The notes: generated by a model from the sequence alone, not told the origin. 64,000 nt of DNA from JAEYZM01 sp943372195 (GCA_943372195.1 CALRXS010000001.1:202196-266195); one strand, 5' to 3'. Counted from the stretch's first letter, positions 1-9,586 are shown. Program-made: numbers and translations.

Positions 1-887
1 TGTATATTTTCAATGTTTGGTAGCATTATTCTACTTAAAGCAATCATTCTAATGTATTCATCACCAGTAACATTATTCGTAATACCTCTAATCTTCTTTA
101 ATAATGTACCATCATCTTGGAATGGCCATGGTATAAATGCGATGAATCCTTTTGAATCTTTGGGTTTCTCAGATTGAACTTCACGCAACCAAACTAAATG
201 CTCAAAACGCTCCTCTAAAGTCTCTACGTGTCCGAACATCATCGTAGCCGATGTAGTTAAACCTAATTGATGAGCAGCCCTCATCACATCTAACCACTCT
301 TTACCACTACATTTACCTTTAGATATCAATCTTCTTACTCTGTCATTTAATATTTCTGCTCCAGCACCTGGTAATGAATCTAACCCTGCTTCTATCAAGG
401 CTTTTAAAACATCATGATGTGACATTTTTTCGAGTTTTGCGATGTGGGCTATTTCAGGCGGACCTAAAGAGTGAAGTTTTAAATTCGGAAATAAATGTTT
501 AAGGCTTTTAAATAAATCAACATAATATGCTAATCCTAAATCAGGGTGATGTCCGCCTTGTAATAACAATTGCTCACCACCATATTTAAATGTTTCTTCT
601 ATTTTAACTTTATATTCTTCAATACTTGTGATGTATGATTCTTCATGACCTGGTCTTCTGAAAAAGTTGCAAAACTTACAGTTCGCTATACATACATTGG
701 TAGTATTCAGGTTTCTATCTATAATCCAGGTTACTTTATTAGAGTTTTTCTTCTGAATTTTTCTCAATTCATTAGCAACATACATCAACTCTGGAGTACT
801 GGCATGTTCATATAAAAACATGCCTTCTTCTTTCGTTAGAAATTCAAAATTTATGGCTCTTTCGAGTAAATTATCTACCTTCATCAT
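1..887 (-). CDS. mqnC: Cyclic dehypoxanthine futalosine synthase (MqnC), 3' end outside the window
   Basis: Radical SAM enzyme of the futalosine route to menaquinone; it cyclises dehypoxanthine futalosine. I read about 295 residues from the complement; the family is roughly 370 long, so the C-terminus lies beyond base 1. The [4Fe-4S]-binding CX3CX2C motif is at C66, C70 and C73 (NVCIANCKFC), followed by FRRPGHEESY, GGEQLLLQGGHHPDLGL and the GLDSLPGAGAE stretch typical of MqnC rather than of its relative MqnE. Two in-frame ATGs lie back to back at 887 and 884, so either could be the start. It diverges from the thioredoxin-like gene at 981. That this is MqnC is family knowledge applied to visible motifs; the pathway assignment follows from it. 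Confidence 0.9.
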   Translation of the reverse strand, partial: MMKVDNLLERAINFEFLTKEEGMFLYEHASTPELMYVANELRKIQKKNSNKVTWIIDRNLNTTNVCIANCKFCNFFRRPGHEESYITSIEEYKVKIEETFKYGGEQLLLQGGHHPDLGLAYYVDLFKSLKHLFPNLKLHSLGPPEIAHIAKLEKMSHHDVLKALIEAGLDSLPGAGAEILNDRVRRLISKGKCSGKEWLDVMRAAHQLGLTTSATMMFGHVETLEERFEHLVWLREVQSEKPKDSKGFIAFIPWPFQDDGTLLKKIRGITNNVTGDEYIRMIALSRIMLPNIENI

Positions 888-980
888 ACAAATATAGTTG
901 AATGCATTTATTAACATTCATTAAAAAATACATTTTTATACATACTAATCAATAGTTACTTTTAGCCAAACAAAAAAACT

Positions 981-1694
981 ATGAAAAAGATTTACCTTTT
1001 AGTACTAATATTTTGTACTTCCTTAACATTTGCTCAAACAACAAGAACTTTAAAATCTTATAAAGAAGATAAAAGTACCATTGTTAAAGACAGTACCGGG
1101 AAAGTACTTAGTGCTGACGAATGGTTCTCAAAAGTTCAAAGTAATGAGTACACCATAGATGTCATTACACCTGAAGGGGTTGAACCTCGTGAGTTCAAAC
1201 TTAGACTCTCAACATCCGAAGAGAAAAGAATGGCAGTGCTAAACAGCGAAAAGAAGGGTCCTATAACATTAGCTGGATTTACTACCGGCAAACCAATTGT
1301 TGATTTTTCAGTTGTAGATATAAATGGTGTTACCCATACCAAAGAAAGTATGAGTGGCAAAGTTTTAGTACTTAACTTCTGGTATAAAGATGCTGCACCT
1401 TGTAAAGCTGAAATTCCTGAGTTAAATAAATTGGTGAAAAAATACAAAGGTAAAAAAGTGGTATTTCTTGCACCAACTTACGACCCTGAATTTGATGTAA
1501 AAGAGTTTTTGAAGAAATACCCATTTAACTTCACCATTTGTACAGATGTTGACCAAATGATTATTGATATGAAGATCAGTAAATACCCAACACATGTTGT
1601 TGTTGATCAGCAAGGGGTAGTTCAATTTGTAACGATCGGACAAATAGATAATATTATAGGACAATTAGATTATCACATTACTAACTTGTTGTAG
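981..1694 (+). CDS. Secreted TlpA-like thioredoxin-fold protein lacking the first active-site Cys
   Basis: A signal peptide covers residues 1-19 (MKKIYLLVLIFCTSLTFAQ), so the protein is probably periplasmic. Residues 105-235 form a thioredoxin/TlpA-type domain: the strand-turn VLNFWYKDAAPCKAEIPEL matches the usual NFWATWCxPC region, and the cis-proline is in ISKYPTHVVVD. The redox motif is AAPC: Ala138 replaces the first Cys and only Cys141 remains. Classical disulfide exchange is therefore unlikely; a peroxiredoxin-like, glutathionylation or structural role is possible. Residues 20-100 match nothing I recognise. Its stop codon directly abuts the ATG of the following M16 peptidase, suggesting one transcript with the peptidase pair. 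Confidence 0.75.
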   Translation: MKKIYLLVLIFCTSLTFAQTTRTLKSYKEDKSTIVKDSTGKVLSADEWFSKVQSNEYTIDVITPEGVEPREFKLRLSTSEEKRMAVLNSEKKGPITLAGFTTGKPIVDFSVVDINGVTHTKESMSGKVLVLNFWYKDAAPCKAEIPELNKLVKKYKGKKVVFLAPTYDPEFDVKEFLKKYPFNFTICTDVDQMIIDMKISKYPTHVVVDQQGVVQFVTIGQIDNIIGQLDYHITNLL

Positions 1695-2933
1695 ATGATT
1701 GAATTTAAGAAGCATGTTTTAGCGAACGGATTAAAGTTGTTGGTGCATGAAGATCATACCGTACCAATGGCTGTATTGAATGTTTTATACGATGTAGGAG
1801 CTAAAGATGAAAATCCCGATCAAACCGGATTTGCTCATTTATTTGAACACTTAATGTTTGGAGGTTCAATTAATATACCTACTTATGATGAACCTCTTCA
1901 AAATGTAGGAGGAGAGAACAATGCTTTTACAAGCAACGATATTACTAACTATTATATTCAAGTTCCATCTGTCAATATTGAAACAGCATTTTGGCTAGAA
2001 TCAGATCGCATGTTAAGTCTTGCGTTTTCAGAAAAAAGTTTAGAAGTACAAAAAAATGTAGTTGTTGAAGAGTTTAAACAACGCTATCTAAATCAGCCTT
2101 ATGGCGATGTATGGTTAAAGCTTAGACCTTTAGCTTATAAAGTACACCCTTATCAATGGGCAACTATTGGTAAAGAAGTTTCACACATCGAAAATGCTGA
2201 AATGAACGATGTTAAAAACTTCTTCAAGAAACATTACAATCCTCAGAACGCAATATTAGTAGTTGCTGGTGATGTAAGCTTTGAAAAAGCACTAGCATTA
2301 ACAGAAAAATGGTTCGGTAGTATTGATGCTGGTGAAAAATACATCAGAAATTTACCAGTAGAACCTCAACAAAATGAAGAGCGTTTTTTAGAACATTATG
2401 CCGATGTGCCCAATGATTCTATTTATAAAGCATTTCACGTTAACGACCGTAGATCTAATGATTATTATATAGCTGATATTATTTCGGATGTACTCTCTAG
2501 GGGAGAGTCTTCAAGATTATATCAGAAGCTCGTTAAAGAAGATAAAGTATTTTCTGAAATCAATGCTTATATAACTGGAGATATCGAAAACGGATTATTT
2601 ATTGTTGAAGGTAAGCCCTCTAAAGGTGTAACATTACAACAGGCAGACGAAGCAATATGGACGGTTTTGAATGATTTGAAAACTAATTTATTACCAGAAC
2701 GTGAACTTCATAAAATATTCAATAAACTAGAATCTAGTACTGTTTTCGGTGAAATGAATTTACTGAATAGAGCGATGAACATTGCCTATTTTGAATTATT
2801 AGGTGATGCCAATGAATTAAATACTGAAATAGAAAAATACAGAGCTGTAACAAATGCTGATATTAGTAATTATGCCGAAAAGGTATTTACCAAAGAGAAT
2901 TGTTCATCATTATTTTACTATAGTAAAAACTAA
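1695..2933 (+). CDS. M16 family zinc metallopeptidase, catalytic subunit
   Basis: A 412-residue M16B (processing-peptidase-like) protein. The inverted zinc motif HxxEH is intact at H48-E51-H52 (GFAHLFEHLMFGG), and the third ligand Glu lies near E125/E126 (KNVVVEEFKQRY). The usual two-lobed M16 half is complete and there is no signal peptide, so this copy may be cytoplasmic. Its downstream neighbour is an M16 homologue without the metal motif; such pairs form heterodimers in which one subunit catalyses and the other shapes the substrate channel. It starts at the base after the preceding stop codon. Substrate unknown; peptide clearance is typical of the family. Confidence 0.88.
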   Translation: MIEFKKHVLANGLKLLVHEDHTVPMAVLNVLYDVGAKDENPDQTGFAHLFEHLMFGGSINIPTYDEPLQNVGGENNAFTSNDITNYYIQVPSVNIETAFWLESDRMLSLAFSEKSLEVQKNVVVEEFKQRYLNQPYGDVWLKLRPLAYKVHPYQWATIGKEVSHIENAEMNDVKNFFKKHYNPQNAILVVAGDVSFEKALALTEKWFGSIDAGEKYIRNLPVEPQQNEERFLEHYADVPNDSIYKAFHVNDRRSNDYYIADIISDVLSRGESSRLYQKLVKEDKVFSEINAYITGDIENGLFIVEGKPSKGVTLQQADEAIWTVLNDLKTNLLPERELHKIFNKLESSTVFGEMNLLNRAMNIAYFELLGDANELNTEIEKYRAVTNADISNYAEKVFTKENCSSLFYYSKN

Positions 2934-2935
2934 AT

Positions 2936-4216
2936 ATGATATTAGAATTAGATAGAAAATCTGCACCGGCATCATACGATTTAAATAAATCGAACATTAT
3001 CGAAGCCGAAAAAATTAATATCAATGATTATAAAGTTTTTAGTGTTAAGGGAGGTACAGAACCTGTTATTAAATTAGAAATAATATTTCCGTTTGGTAAT
3101 AGAACTGAGCAACAAAAATTAATTGCTGCAGCAACTAACTATCTTATAAACAGTGGTACACATAATTTCAGCTCTAAAGAAATTATGGAAAACATTGACT
3201 ATTACGGAGCATTTTATCAGCATGACAATAGCTTTGATAGATCTTCATTATCTATCTATACCTTAAAAAGATATTATAAAGAAATCTTCGATATTTTCTT
3301 TGACATTATTCAAAATGCCAATTTCCCGAATTCAGAAATTGAGATTTATAAAGAAAATTCAAAGCAAAGATTTATCATTAACTCTACAAAAAATGATTTC
3401 TTAGCAAGACGTGCATTTAATTATGCTTTATTTAACGAACACCCTTATGGTTATAAAATAGATCATAATGATTTTGATAATATAACCAGAGAACATATCA
3501 TTGACTATTACCAATCGAATTATAAACTTAAAGATTCAACAATAATAATTTCGGGGGATGTTAGCGATGATGTAATTGCTGAACTTAGCAAGCATCTTAA
3601 CAATCACCAATCATCCGAAGTTAAAAGTATACCTAAAATACCTACATTTTTAAACTATGAAAAACAGGTGTATTTTGAAGAACGTAAAGATGCTTTGCAA
3701 TCGGCCATAAGAATTGGTAGACCAATCATTAACAAAAAACACGAAGATTTTATTGAACTTAATATCTTATCAACGATTTTGGGAGGCTACTTCGGATCAA
3801 GATTAATGGCGAACATAAGAGAAGATAAAGGTTATACCTATGGAATAGGAGCCGGATTATATTCATTATTAGACACCGGATTTTTCTATATAGCTACTGA
3901 AGTAGGAACAGATGTTTGTCAGAAAGCCTTAGACGAAATATACTTTGAACTTAATCGTTTAAATACTGAATTAATACCTGATACTGAATTAGATTTAGTT
4001 AGAAACTACTTAAAAGGTAGTTATATCAACAGTTTTGAGAACATCTTTAGTCATGCCGATAAATTTAAAGGCATACATTTTTATGATTTGAATTATGAAT
4101 ACTACAACAAGTATTTTAACCATTTAAACTCAGTTAATTCTGAAAGATTAATGGAATTAGCTAAAGAATATTTGACTGTAGACGTACTTTCTGAGGTTGT
4201 AATTGGAAAAAAATAA
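2936..4216 (+). CDS. M16 family peptidase homologue, non-catalytic subunit
   Basis: This 426-residue partner of the upstream M16 peptidase lacks HxxEH: the equivalent region reads LIAAATNYLINSGTHNF. It keeps the Arg/Tyr pair that the second M16 half uses to hold substrate (LMANIREDKGYTYGIG, R295 and Y300/Y302). This division of labour matches known bacterial M16B heterodimers. The gap to the catalytic gene is two bases and the next gene begins about 11 bases downstream, so the three are probably co-transcribed. The subunit role is inference from motif presence and absence. Confidence 0.85.
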   Translation: MILELDRKSAPASYDLNKSNIIEAEKININDYKVFSVKGGTEPVIKLEIIFPFGNRTEQQKLIAAATNYLINSGTHNFSSKEIMENIDYYGAFYQHDNSFDRSSLSIYTLKRYYKEIFDIFFDIIQNANFPNSEIEIYKENSKQRFIINSTKNDFLARRAFNYALFNEHPYGYKIDHNDFDNITREHIIDYYQSNYKLKDSTIIISGDVSDDVIAELSKHLNNHQSSEVKSIPKIPTFLNYEKQVYFEERKDALQSAIRIGRPIINKKHEDFIELNILSTILGGYFGSRLMANIREDKGYTYGIGAGLYSLLDTGFFYIATEVGTDVCQKALDEIYFELNRLNTELIPDTELDLVRNYLKGSYINSFENIFSHADKFKGIHFYDLNYEYYNKYFNHLNSVNSERLMELAKEYLTVDVLSEVVIGKK

Positions 4217-4227
4217 TATATTTGGGA

Positions 4228-5772
4228 ATGAAATTTTCTAAAATAGCGTTAATCTTAGGAATAGCACTCTTTTCTAAAGCATCGGCTCAAGATTTACCAA
4301 TGGTAAATATTGATTCTGTTTCTGTGATTGATGATAATACAGTACTAATATCATGGCAAGCGCCAAACGATGCCAGAATTGATGGTTATAATATTTACCG
4401 TATAGACATCGAAAATCAAGGCGGAGAAAGTAAATTTCTTGAAGAAGCCTTTGTTACAGGAAGAACTAATACCTCATTTATTTATAGAGATAATAATTCA
4501 CCTATCGATTTTCCATCTGTAAAATCATTACGTTTTTTTGTTGCGGCAGTTGACAGAGATGTTACTCCGGCAAGAATTTCTGCATTAGATAGCAACAGTA
4601 AAAGACCACATAAAACCATACATCTTAAAAATAGTGTTGATTATTGTAATAATGAAGCTATTTTAAATTGGAATAGTTATGAGGGTTGGGATTCTGGTGT
4701 AGCTAGATATGAGATCTTAGAAAGTCAAAATGGAGGTCCATATAGATCTATTGCATTAGTTTCTGGTAGAACTATGTATAATAGAAGAGGATTAAGTTCA
4801 GGAATTAACTATCAATATAAAGTTAAAGCAGTTAGTGGTAATTTAAATAGTACCTCAACTTCAAATAATAAAAACGTTAGTGGTACTTTTTCAATGCCAC
4901 CAACTTTTGTCTATTTAGCGAATGCTACGGTAAACCCTAATAATAGAGCTGTTGCAGTAACTTGGGTGAGTGATACAACTAATTTGAACTTAACTTTTCA
5001 AGTGATGGGAAGTACTGATAGTGTTAACTTTGTTGAATTTGCTAGACTTGATTCTGTACCATATCAAAGAATTAGAACTGCAATTATCAATAATGTTGCG
5101 CCTGATCGTGAAAACTACTATTTTAAGATTATCACTTCATGTGCTTGTCCAGATACAATCGATACTACTAATGTAGTTAAAACAGTTCGCTTAAGAGCTG
5201 AATATGTTGATGCAACTAGTAATATGATTTATTGGAATAATTTCGAAGGATGGAATGAATCTATTGGCTATTTTGAATTATATAGAGTGAAACTCGATCC
5301 GGTTCAAAATACATTTGTCTCTGAATTAATCGAAACTTTATTCCCTGGCGATACCAGTTATTTAGATTCTGATCCTGATTTAGCAGGTGCTGATAATACT
5401 ACATCTTATTATTTAAGAACCTTTGAACAGATTGGAAACCCATATATTGAAGCTATTATGGCTCAATCTAATTATGCTTATATCTATAGAGATATAAATA
5501 TATTAGTACCCGGTGCATTCACACCAAACGGTCCGAACCCTGTTTTCTTACCCCGCATTCAATCTGCAAACTCAAATAAATTCAATATGAAAATTTACAA
5601 CAGATGGGGTAAATTAGTATTTGAAACAGATAATGAGTTCTTAGGTTGGGATGGAAAAGATCGTAATTCAGGTGAAATTTGTCTACCTGGTGGATATGTT
5701 TACATCATTGAAGCATTAGATTCTACGGGTAAAAACCTTAAAAAAGTAGGTTCTGTAGTACTCTTAGATTAA
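4228..5772 (+). CDS. Secreted FnIII-repeat protein with type IX secretion (type B) sorting domain
   Basis: I start at the ATG at 4228 (MKFSKIALILGIALFSKASAQ, a clear signal peptide); an in-frame TTG at 4222 adds only two residues. The mature protein has fibronectin type III-like modules at roughly residues 30-115 and 135-225, with further beta-sandwich-like segments to about 415. The last 85 residues are the CHU_C/gliding-motility C-terminal domain: FTPNGPNPVF, IYNRWGKLVFE, GWDGKD and GGYVYIIEA. That domain directs export by the type IX system and surface attachment. It lies just after the M16 pair in the same direction. Ligand unknown; adhesion or a structural role is plausible. Confidence 0.85.
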   Translation: MKFSKIALILGIALFSKASAQDLPMVNIDSVSVIDDNTVLISWQAPNDARIDGYNIYRIDIENQGGESKFLEEAFVTGRTNTSFIYRDNNSPIDFPSVKSLRFFVAAVDRDVTPARISALDSNSKRPHKTIHLKNSVDYCNNEAILNWNSYEGWDSGVARYEILESQNGGPYRSIALVSGRTMYNRRGLSSGINYQYKVKAVSGNLNSTSTSNNKNVSGTFSMPPTFVYLANATVNPNNRAVAVTWVSDTTNLNLTFQVMGSTDSVNFVEFARLDSVPYQRIRTAIINNVAPDRENYYFKIITSCACPDTIDTTNVVKTVRLRAEYVDATSNMIYWNNFEGWNESIGYFELYRVKLDPVQNTFVSELIETLFPGDTSYLDSDPDLAGADNTTSYYLRTFEQIGNPYIEAIMAQSNYAYIYRDINILVPGAFTPNGPNPVFLPRIQSANSNKFNMKIYNRWGKLVFETDNEFLGWDGKDRNSGEICLPGGYVYIIEALDSTGKNLKKVGSVVLLD

Positions 5773-5800
5773 ATTCTTTTTAAAATATCAATTAATTTTA

Positions 5801-5808
5801 TATTTTTG
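5801..5808 (+). promoter_or_regulatory. Candidate -7 promoter element of guaB
   Basis: TATTTTTG matches the Bacteroidota -7 consensus TAnnTTTG exactly. No convincing TTTG -33 box lies 19-20 bases upstream. Transcription should begin about 5-7 bases after this element, which places the start inside the left arm of the dyad at 5810-5820. Confidence 0.5.
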
Positions 5809-5809
5809 T

Positions 5810-5841
5810 GCGGCAAATAATAAAACGTAATTATTTGCCGC
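5810..5841 (+). promoter_or_regulatory. Perfect 11-bp dyad between the guaB -7 element and its start codon
   Basis: GCGGCAAATAA at 5810-5820 is the exact reverse complement of 5831-5841, with a 10-base spacer. The right arm ends on the base before the guaB ATG at 5842. It could be an operator for a purine-responsive repressor overlapping the transcription start, or an RNA hairpin blocking initiation. It has no T-run after it, so it is not an intrinsic terminator. The dyad is seen; the function is inference. Confidence 0.6.
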
Positions 5842-7311
5842 ATGAATTTAGATCCCAAAAAATTTGTCTCAGAAGGTTTAACCTATGACGACGTACTTTT
5901 ACTCCCTAGTTATTCTGAAGTTTTACCTCGCGAAGTTAACACTCAAACGTATTTAACTAAGAAAATCAAATTGAACGTTCCTATCGTTTCAGCAGCGATG
6001 GATACTGTCACAGAATCGGCATTAGCAATTGCAATTGCTCAAAATGGTGGTATTGGCATGTTACATAAAAACATGAGCATCGATCGTCAAGCTGAAGAAG
6101 TTAGAAAAGTAAAGAGATCAGAAAGTGGTATGATCAAAGACCCTGTAACATTACATGCAGATGCAATGCTATCAGAAGCTTTGAAACTAATGAAAGAATA
6201 TAAAATCGGTGGCATTCCGATCATCGATAAAAACAGCAAGCTTCTTGGTATTTTAACTAATAGAGATATACGTTTTCAACGCGACCTAAAACTAAAAGTA
6301 GATACAGTGATGACATCTACTAATTTAGTTACAGCACCAGAAGGTACTGATCTTAAAAAAGCTGAGCAAATATTACAAAAACATAAAATCGAGAAGTTAC
6401 CTATCGTAGATAAGAAAGGTAAGTTAACCGGATTAATTACTTACAAAGACATACAGAAATTCAAAAATTTCCCGAATGCTTGTAAAGATGAGCAAGGACG
6501 TTTAAGAGTAGGCGCAGCAGTTGGTGTAACAGCTGATACAATGGATCGTGTTAAAGCTCTTGTAAATGCTGGTGTAGATGTAATTGCTATTGATACTGCT
6601 CACGGACATTCGAAGGGAGTTATTGAAATGTTGAAGAAAGTAAAAAAAGCTTTCCCTGCATTACAAGTTATTGCCGGAAATATTGCTACTGCTGAAGCTG
6701 CTAAAGCTCTAGCAAAAGCAGGTGCCGACGCGGTTAAAGTGGGTATAGGTCCGGGTTCTATTTGTACCACCCGTATCATCGCTGGTGTTGGTGTCCCTCA
6801 ATTATATGCTGTTTACGAATGTGCTAAAGCATTAAAAGGTACTGGTATACCTGTTATTGCTGATGGTGGTATTAAACATACAGGTGATATTCCAAAGGCT
6901 ATTGCTGCAGGTGCCTCATCAATTATGGCAGGATCATTATTTGCAGGTGTTGAAGAATCACCAGGTGAAACAATTATCTACGAAGGTCGTAAGTTCAAAT
7001 CATATCGTGGTATGGGTTCTATCGAAGCAATGGAAAGCGGTTCTAAAGACAGATATTTTCAAGATGTTGAAGATGATATTAAGAAATTAGTACCTGAAGG
7101 TATCGTTGGTAGAGTACCTTATAAAGGAACTTTAGCAGAGGTGATATATCAGTACATCGGCGGATTAAAAGCGGGTATGGGTTATTGTGGAGCTGCAACA
7201 ATTGAAGCAATGCAAAATGCACGATTTGTACGTATCACAGCTGCAGGTATGAAAGAAAGTCACCCGCATGATATTATTATTACAAACGAAGCTCCAAATT
7301 ATTCAAGATAA
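5842..7311 (+). CDS. guaB: Inosine-5'-monophosphate dehydrogenase
   Basis: Oxidises IMP to XMP with NAD+, the committed step to GMP. All 489 residues of the bacterial enzyme are present. The (beta/alpha)8 barrel is interrupted by two CBS motifs at about residues 97-150 and 155-210, which usually sense adenine and guanine nucleotides. The catalytic loop GIGPGSICTT puts the nucleophile at C308; the mobile flap includes YRGMGS and the K+/IMP region includes ADGGIKHTGD. The N-terminus LTYDDVLLLP is canonical. A perfect dyad lies between its -7 box and ATG. The LOG-family gene follows six bases after its stop codon, a plausible nucleotide-related pairing. Confidence 0.97.
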   Translation: MNLDPKKFVSEGLTYDDVLLLPSYSEVLPREVNTQTYLTKKIKLNVPIVSAAMDTVTESALAIAIAQNGGIGMLHKNMSIDRQAEEVRKVKRSESGMIKDPVTLHADAMLSEALKLMKEYKIGGIPIIDKNSKLLGILTNRDIRFQRDLKLKVDTVMTSTNLVTAPEGTDLKKAEQILQKHKIEKLPIVDKKGKLTGLITYKDIQKFKNFPNACKDEQGRLRVGAAVGVTADTMDRVKALVNAGVDVIAIDTAHGHSKGVIEMLKKVKKAFPALQVIAGNIATAEAAKALAKAGADAVKVGIGPGSICTTRIIAGVGVPQLYAVYECAKALKGTGIPVIADGGIKHTGDIPKAIAAGASSIMAGSLFAGVEESPGETIIYEGRKFKSYRGMGSIEAMESGSKDRYFQDVEDDIKKLVPEGIVGRVPYKGTLAEVIYQYIGGLKAGMGYCGAATIEAMQNARFVRITAAGMKESHPHDIIITNEAPNYSR

Positions 7312-7317
7312 TTAAAT

Positions 7318-7902
7318 ATGAAATCTGTACTACTTTTTTGTGGCTCTGCTACTGGTAATGATCAACAAATTATTGAAGAGGCTAAATTCTTCGGAAGGTA
7401 CCTCGCTCAAAATAATTACCGATTAATTTACGGTGGTGGTAACATAGGTATTATGGGTATAGTAGCAACTGAGGTAATGAACAACGGCGGACAAGTCGTG
7501 GGTATCATACCTCAGTTTTTAATGGAAAAAGAAGTAGGTAAAATAGATACTACTGAAATTCATATTGTAAAAAGCATGCATGAACGTAAAGCCATGATGT
7601 GCGATTTAGCTGATATGGTGATCGCATTACCAGGTGGCTTCGGAACTTTCGATGAACTTTTTGAAATGCTCACTTGGTTACAGTTAGGCTTACATAACAA
7701 ACCTATTGGTGTACTCAACGTTAATGGTTTTTTTGATTTATTACTAAAACAACTAGATCACCTTGTTGAGAAAGAATTCTTGAAGCTTAGTAACAGAGAA
7801 TTAATAATTGTAGATAATAACACTAAAGACTTGATAGATAAATTAGAAAACGTGGTCATTACTCAAAATGACAAATGGTTTCGAGATAGAAATTTATCTT
7901 AA
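7318..7902 (+). CDS. LOG-family protein (putative nucleoside-5'-monophosphate phosphoribohydrolase)
   Basis: A 194-residue Rossmann-fold enzyme of the LONELY GUY/TIGR00730 family, which hydrolyses cytokinin riboside monophosphates or other purine nucleotides such as AMP. The substrate motif PGGxGTxxE is present as PGGFGTFDE (105-113), preceded by the conserved HERK motif at residues 88-91. The N-terminal CGSATGND and YGGGNIGIMG segments form the phosphate-binding fold. It lies six bases after guaB on the same strand, so a role in purine monophosphate turnover is plausible. True cytokinin activity cannot be inferred from sequence alone. Confidence 0.85.
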   Translation: MKSVLLFCGSATGNDQQIIEEAKFFGRYLAQNNYRLIYGGGNIGIMGIVATEVMNNGGQVVGIIPQFLMEKEVGKIDTTEIHIVKSMHERKAMMCDLADMVIALPGGFGTFDELFEMLTWLQLGLHNKPIGVLNVNGFFDLLLKQLDHLVEKEFLKLSNRELIIVDNNTKDLIDKLENVVITQNDKWFRDRNLS

Positions 7903-7950
7903 TCAAACATTTCTCCCTTATTTTTATTTTTACATGATTATATTGCAATC

Positions 7951-9579
7951 ATGAATATTGAGTTCAATAAAAACGAAGATGTGAATAAGCAATTAGTTTT
8001 CGAGATGAAAACTAAATTGAAGAAAATCATGGAAGGTGGTGGTGCTAAAAGTGCTGCTAAACAAAAAGAAAAAGGTAAGATGTTAGCGCGTGAACGCATA
8101 CAATATCTTATTGATGAAGGCTCAAACTTCTTAGAAATTGGTGCATTCGCAGCCGATGGTATGTATGAAGAACATGGTGGTTGTCCTTCTGCTGGTGTAA
8201 TTACTGGCATAGGTTATGTTGCAGGTCGTCAATGCATGATTGTTGCCAACGATGCTACAGTTAAAGCTGGTGCATGGTTCCCAATGACAGGTAAGAAAAA
8301 TTTAAGAGCTCAAGAAATATGTATCGAAAATAAATTACCAATTATCTATTTAGTAGATAGTGCTGGTGTTTATTTACCTATGCAAGATGAAATTTTCCCT
8401 GACAAAGAACACTTCGGTAGAATTTTTAGAAATAATGCGGTGATGTCATCGATGGGAATTTTGCAAATAGCAGCCATTATGGGCAGTTGTGTTGCCGGTG
8501 GAGCATACTTACCTATCATGAGCGACGAAGCCATGATTGTTGAAGGTACAGGCTCTGTATTCTTAGCTGGATCTTATTTGGTAAAGTCAGCAATTGGCGA
8601 AGATATAGATAATGAAACTCTAGGTGGCGCTACAACTCATTGTGAAATATCAGGGGTAACAGATTACAAACATCCGAATGATCAGGCATGCTTAGATTCT
8701 ATTAAGAACATCATGTCTAAAGTAGGTGATTATAATAAAGCTGGTTTCGATAGAATTAAATCTTCAGAACCTGCAAAAGATGTTAAAGAACTATATGGCG
8801 TTTTACCTGATAACAGAGAGAAACCATATGATATGCGTGATATAATTGAACGCTTAGTTGATCAATCAGATTTCGAAGAATATAAAAAAGGATACGGACA
8901 ATCAATTCTATGTGGCTTAGCTAGAATAGATGGTTGGGCAGTCGGCATTGTTGCCAATCAACGTAAAGTTGTTAAAAGTAAAAAAGGGGAGATGCAATTT
9001 GGTGGAGTAATTTATTCTGACTCTGCTGATAAAGCAGCACGCTTTATTATGAATTGCAATCAAAAGAAAATTCCTTTAGTTTTCTTGCAGGATGTTACTG
9101 GCTTTATGGTTGGTTCACGTTCTGAACAAGGTGGTATCATTAAAGATGGTGCTAAAATGGTGAACGCAATGGCTAATTCAGTAGTACCAAAATTTACTAT
9201 CGTTATAGGTAATTCATATGGTGCTGGTAATTATGCGATGTGTGGTAAAGCCTACGACCCACGATTAATATATGCTTGGCCTACTGCAAAAATCGCAGTA
9301 ATGGGTGGAGCTCAAGCAGCAAAAGTATTAGTACAAATTCAAGCTGCAACGATGAAAGCAAAAGGAGAGGTGGTTACCCCTGAACAAGAAGCTGATTTGT
9401 TAAAAAAGACAACTGATAGATACGAGTCACAAACAACACCTTATTACGCTGCAGCTAGATTATGGGTTGATGGTATCATCGATCCTTCAGAAACACGTAA
9501 AGTAATCTCTATGGGTATTGAAGCCGCTAATCATGCCCCAATAGAAAAAAGATATAATGTTGGTGTAATACAAACCTAA
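7951..9579 (+). CDS. Acyl-CoA carboxylase beta (carboxyltransferase) subunit
   Basis: A biotin-dependent carboxyltransferase subunit of 542 residues, transferring CO2 from biotin to an acyl-CoA. The two crotonase-like halves are visible: the first contains NLRAQEI, YLVDSAGVYLPMQDEIFPDKEHFGR and GSCVAGGAYLP; the second contains QFGGVIYSDSADKAARF, VFLQDVTGFMVG and GNSYGAGNYAMCG. The wording of the first half is closest to methylcrotonyl-CoA carboxylase beta subunits (leucine breakdown), although propionyl- or geranyl-CoA enzymes are related. No biotin carboxylase/carrier alpha subunit is nearby. The start is a plain ATG; the downstream xseA begins seven bases after the stop codon. Confidence 0.88.
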   Translation: MNIEFNKNEDVNKQLVFEMKTKLKKIMEGGGAKSAAKQKEKGKMLARERIQYLIDEGSNFLEIGAFAADGMYEEHGGCPSAGVITGIGYVAGRQCMIVANDATVKAGAWFPMTGKKNLRAQEICIENKLPIIYLVDSAGVYLPMQDEIFPDKEHFGRIFRNNAVMSSMGILQIAAIMGSCVAGGAYLPIMSDEAMIVEGTGSVFLAGSYLVKSAIGEDIDNETLGGATTHCEISGVTDYKHPNDQACLDSIKNIMSKVGDYNKAGFDRIKSSEPAKDVKELYGVLPDNREKPYDMRDIIERLVDQSDFEEYKKGYGQSILCGLARIDGWAVGIVANQRKVVKSKKGEMQFGGVIYSDSADKAARFIMNCNQKKIPLVFLQDVTGFMVGSRSEQGGIIKDGAKMVNAMANSVVPKFTIVIGNSYGAGNYAMCGKAYDPRLIYAWPTAKIAVMGGAQAAKVLVQIQAATMKAKGEVVTPEQEADLLKKTTDRYESQTTPYYAAARLWVDGIIDPSETRKVISMGIEAANHAPIEKRYNVGVIQT

Positions 9580-9586
9580 AATATAA

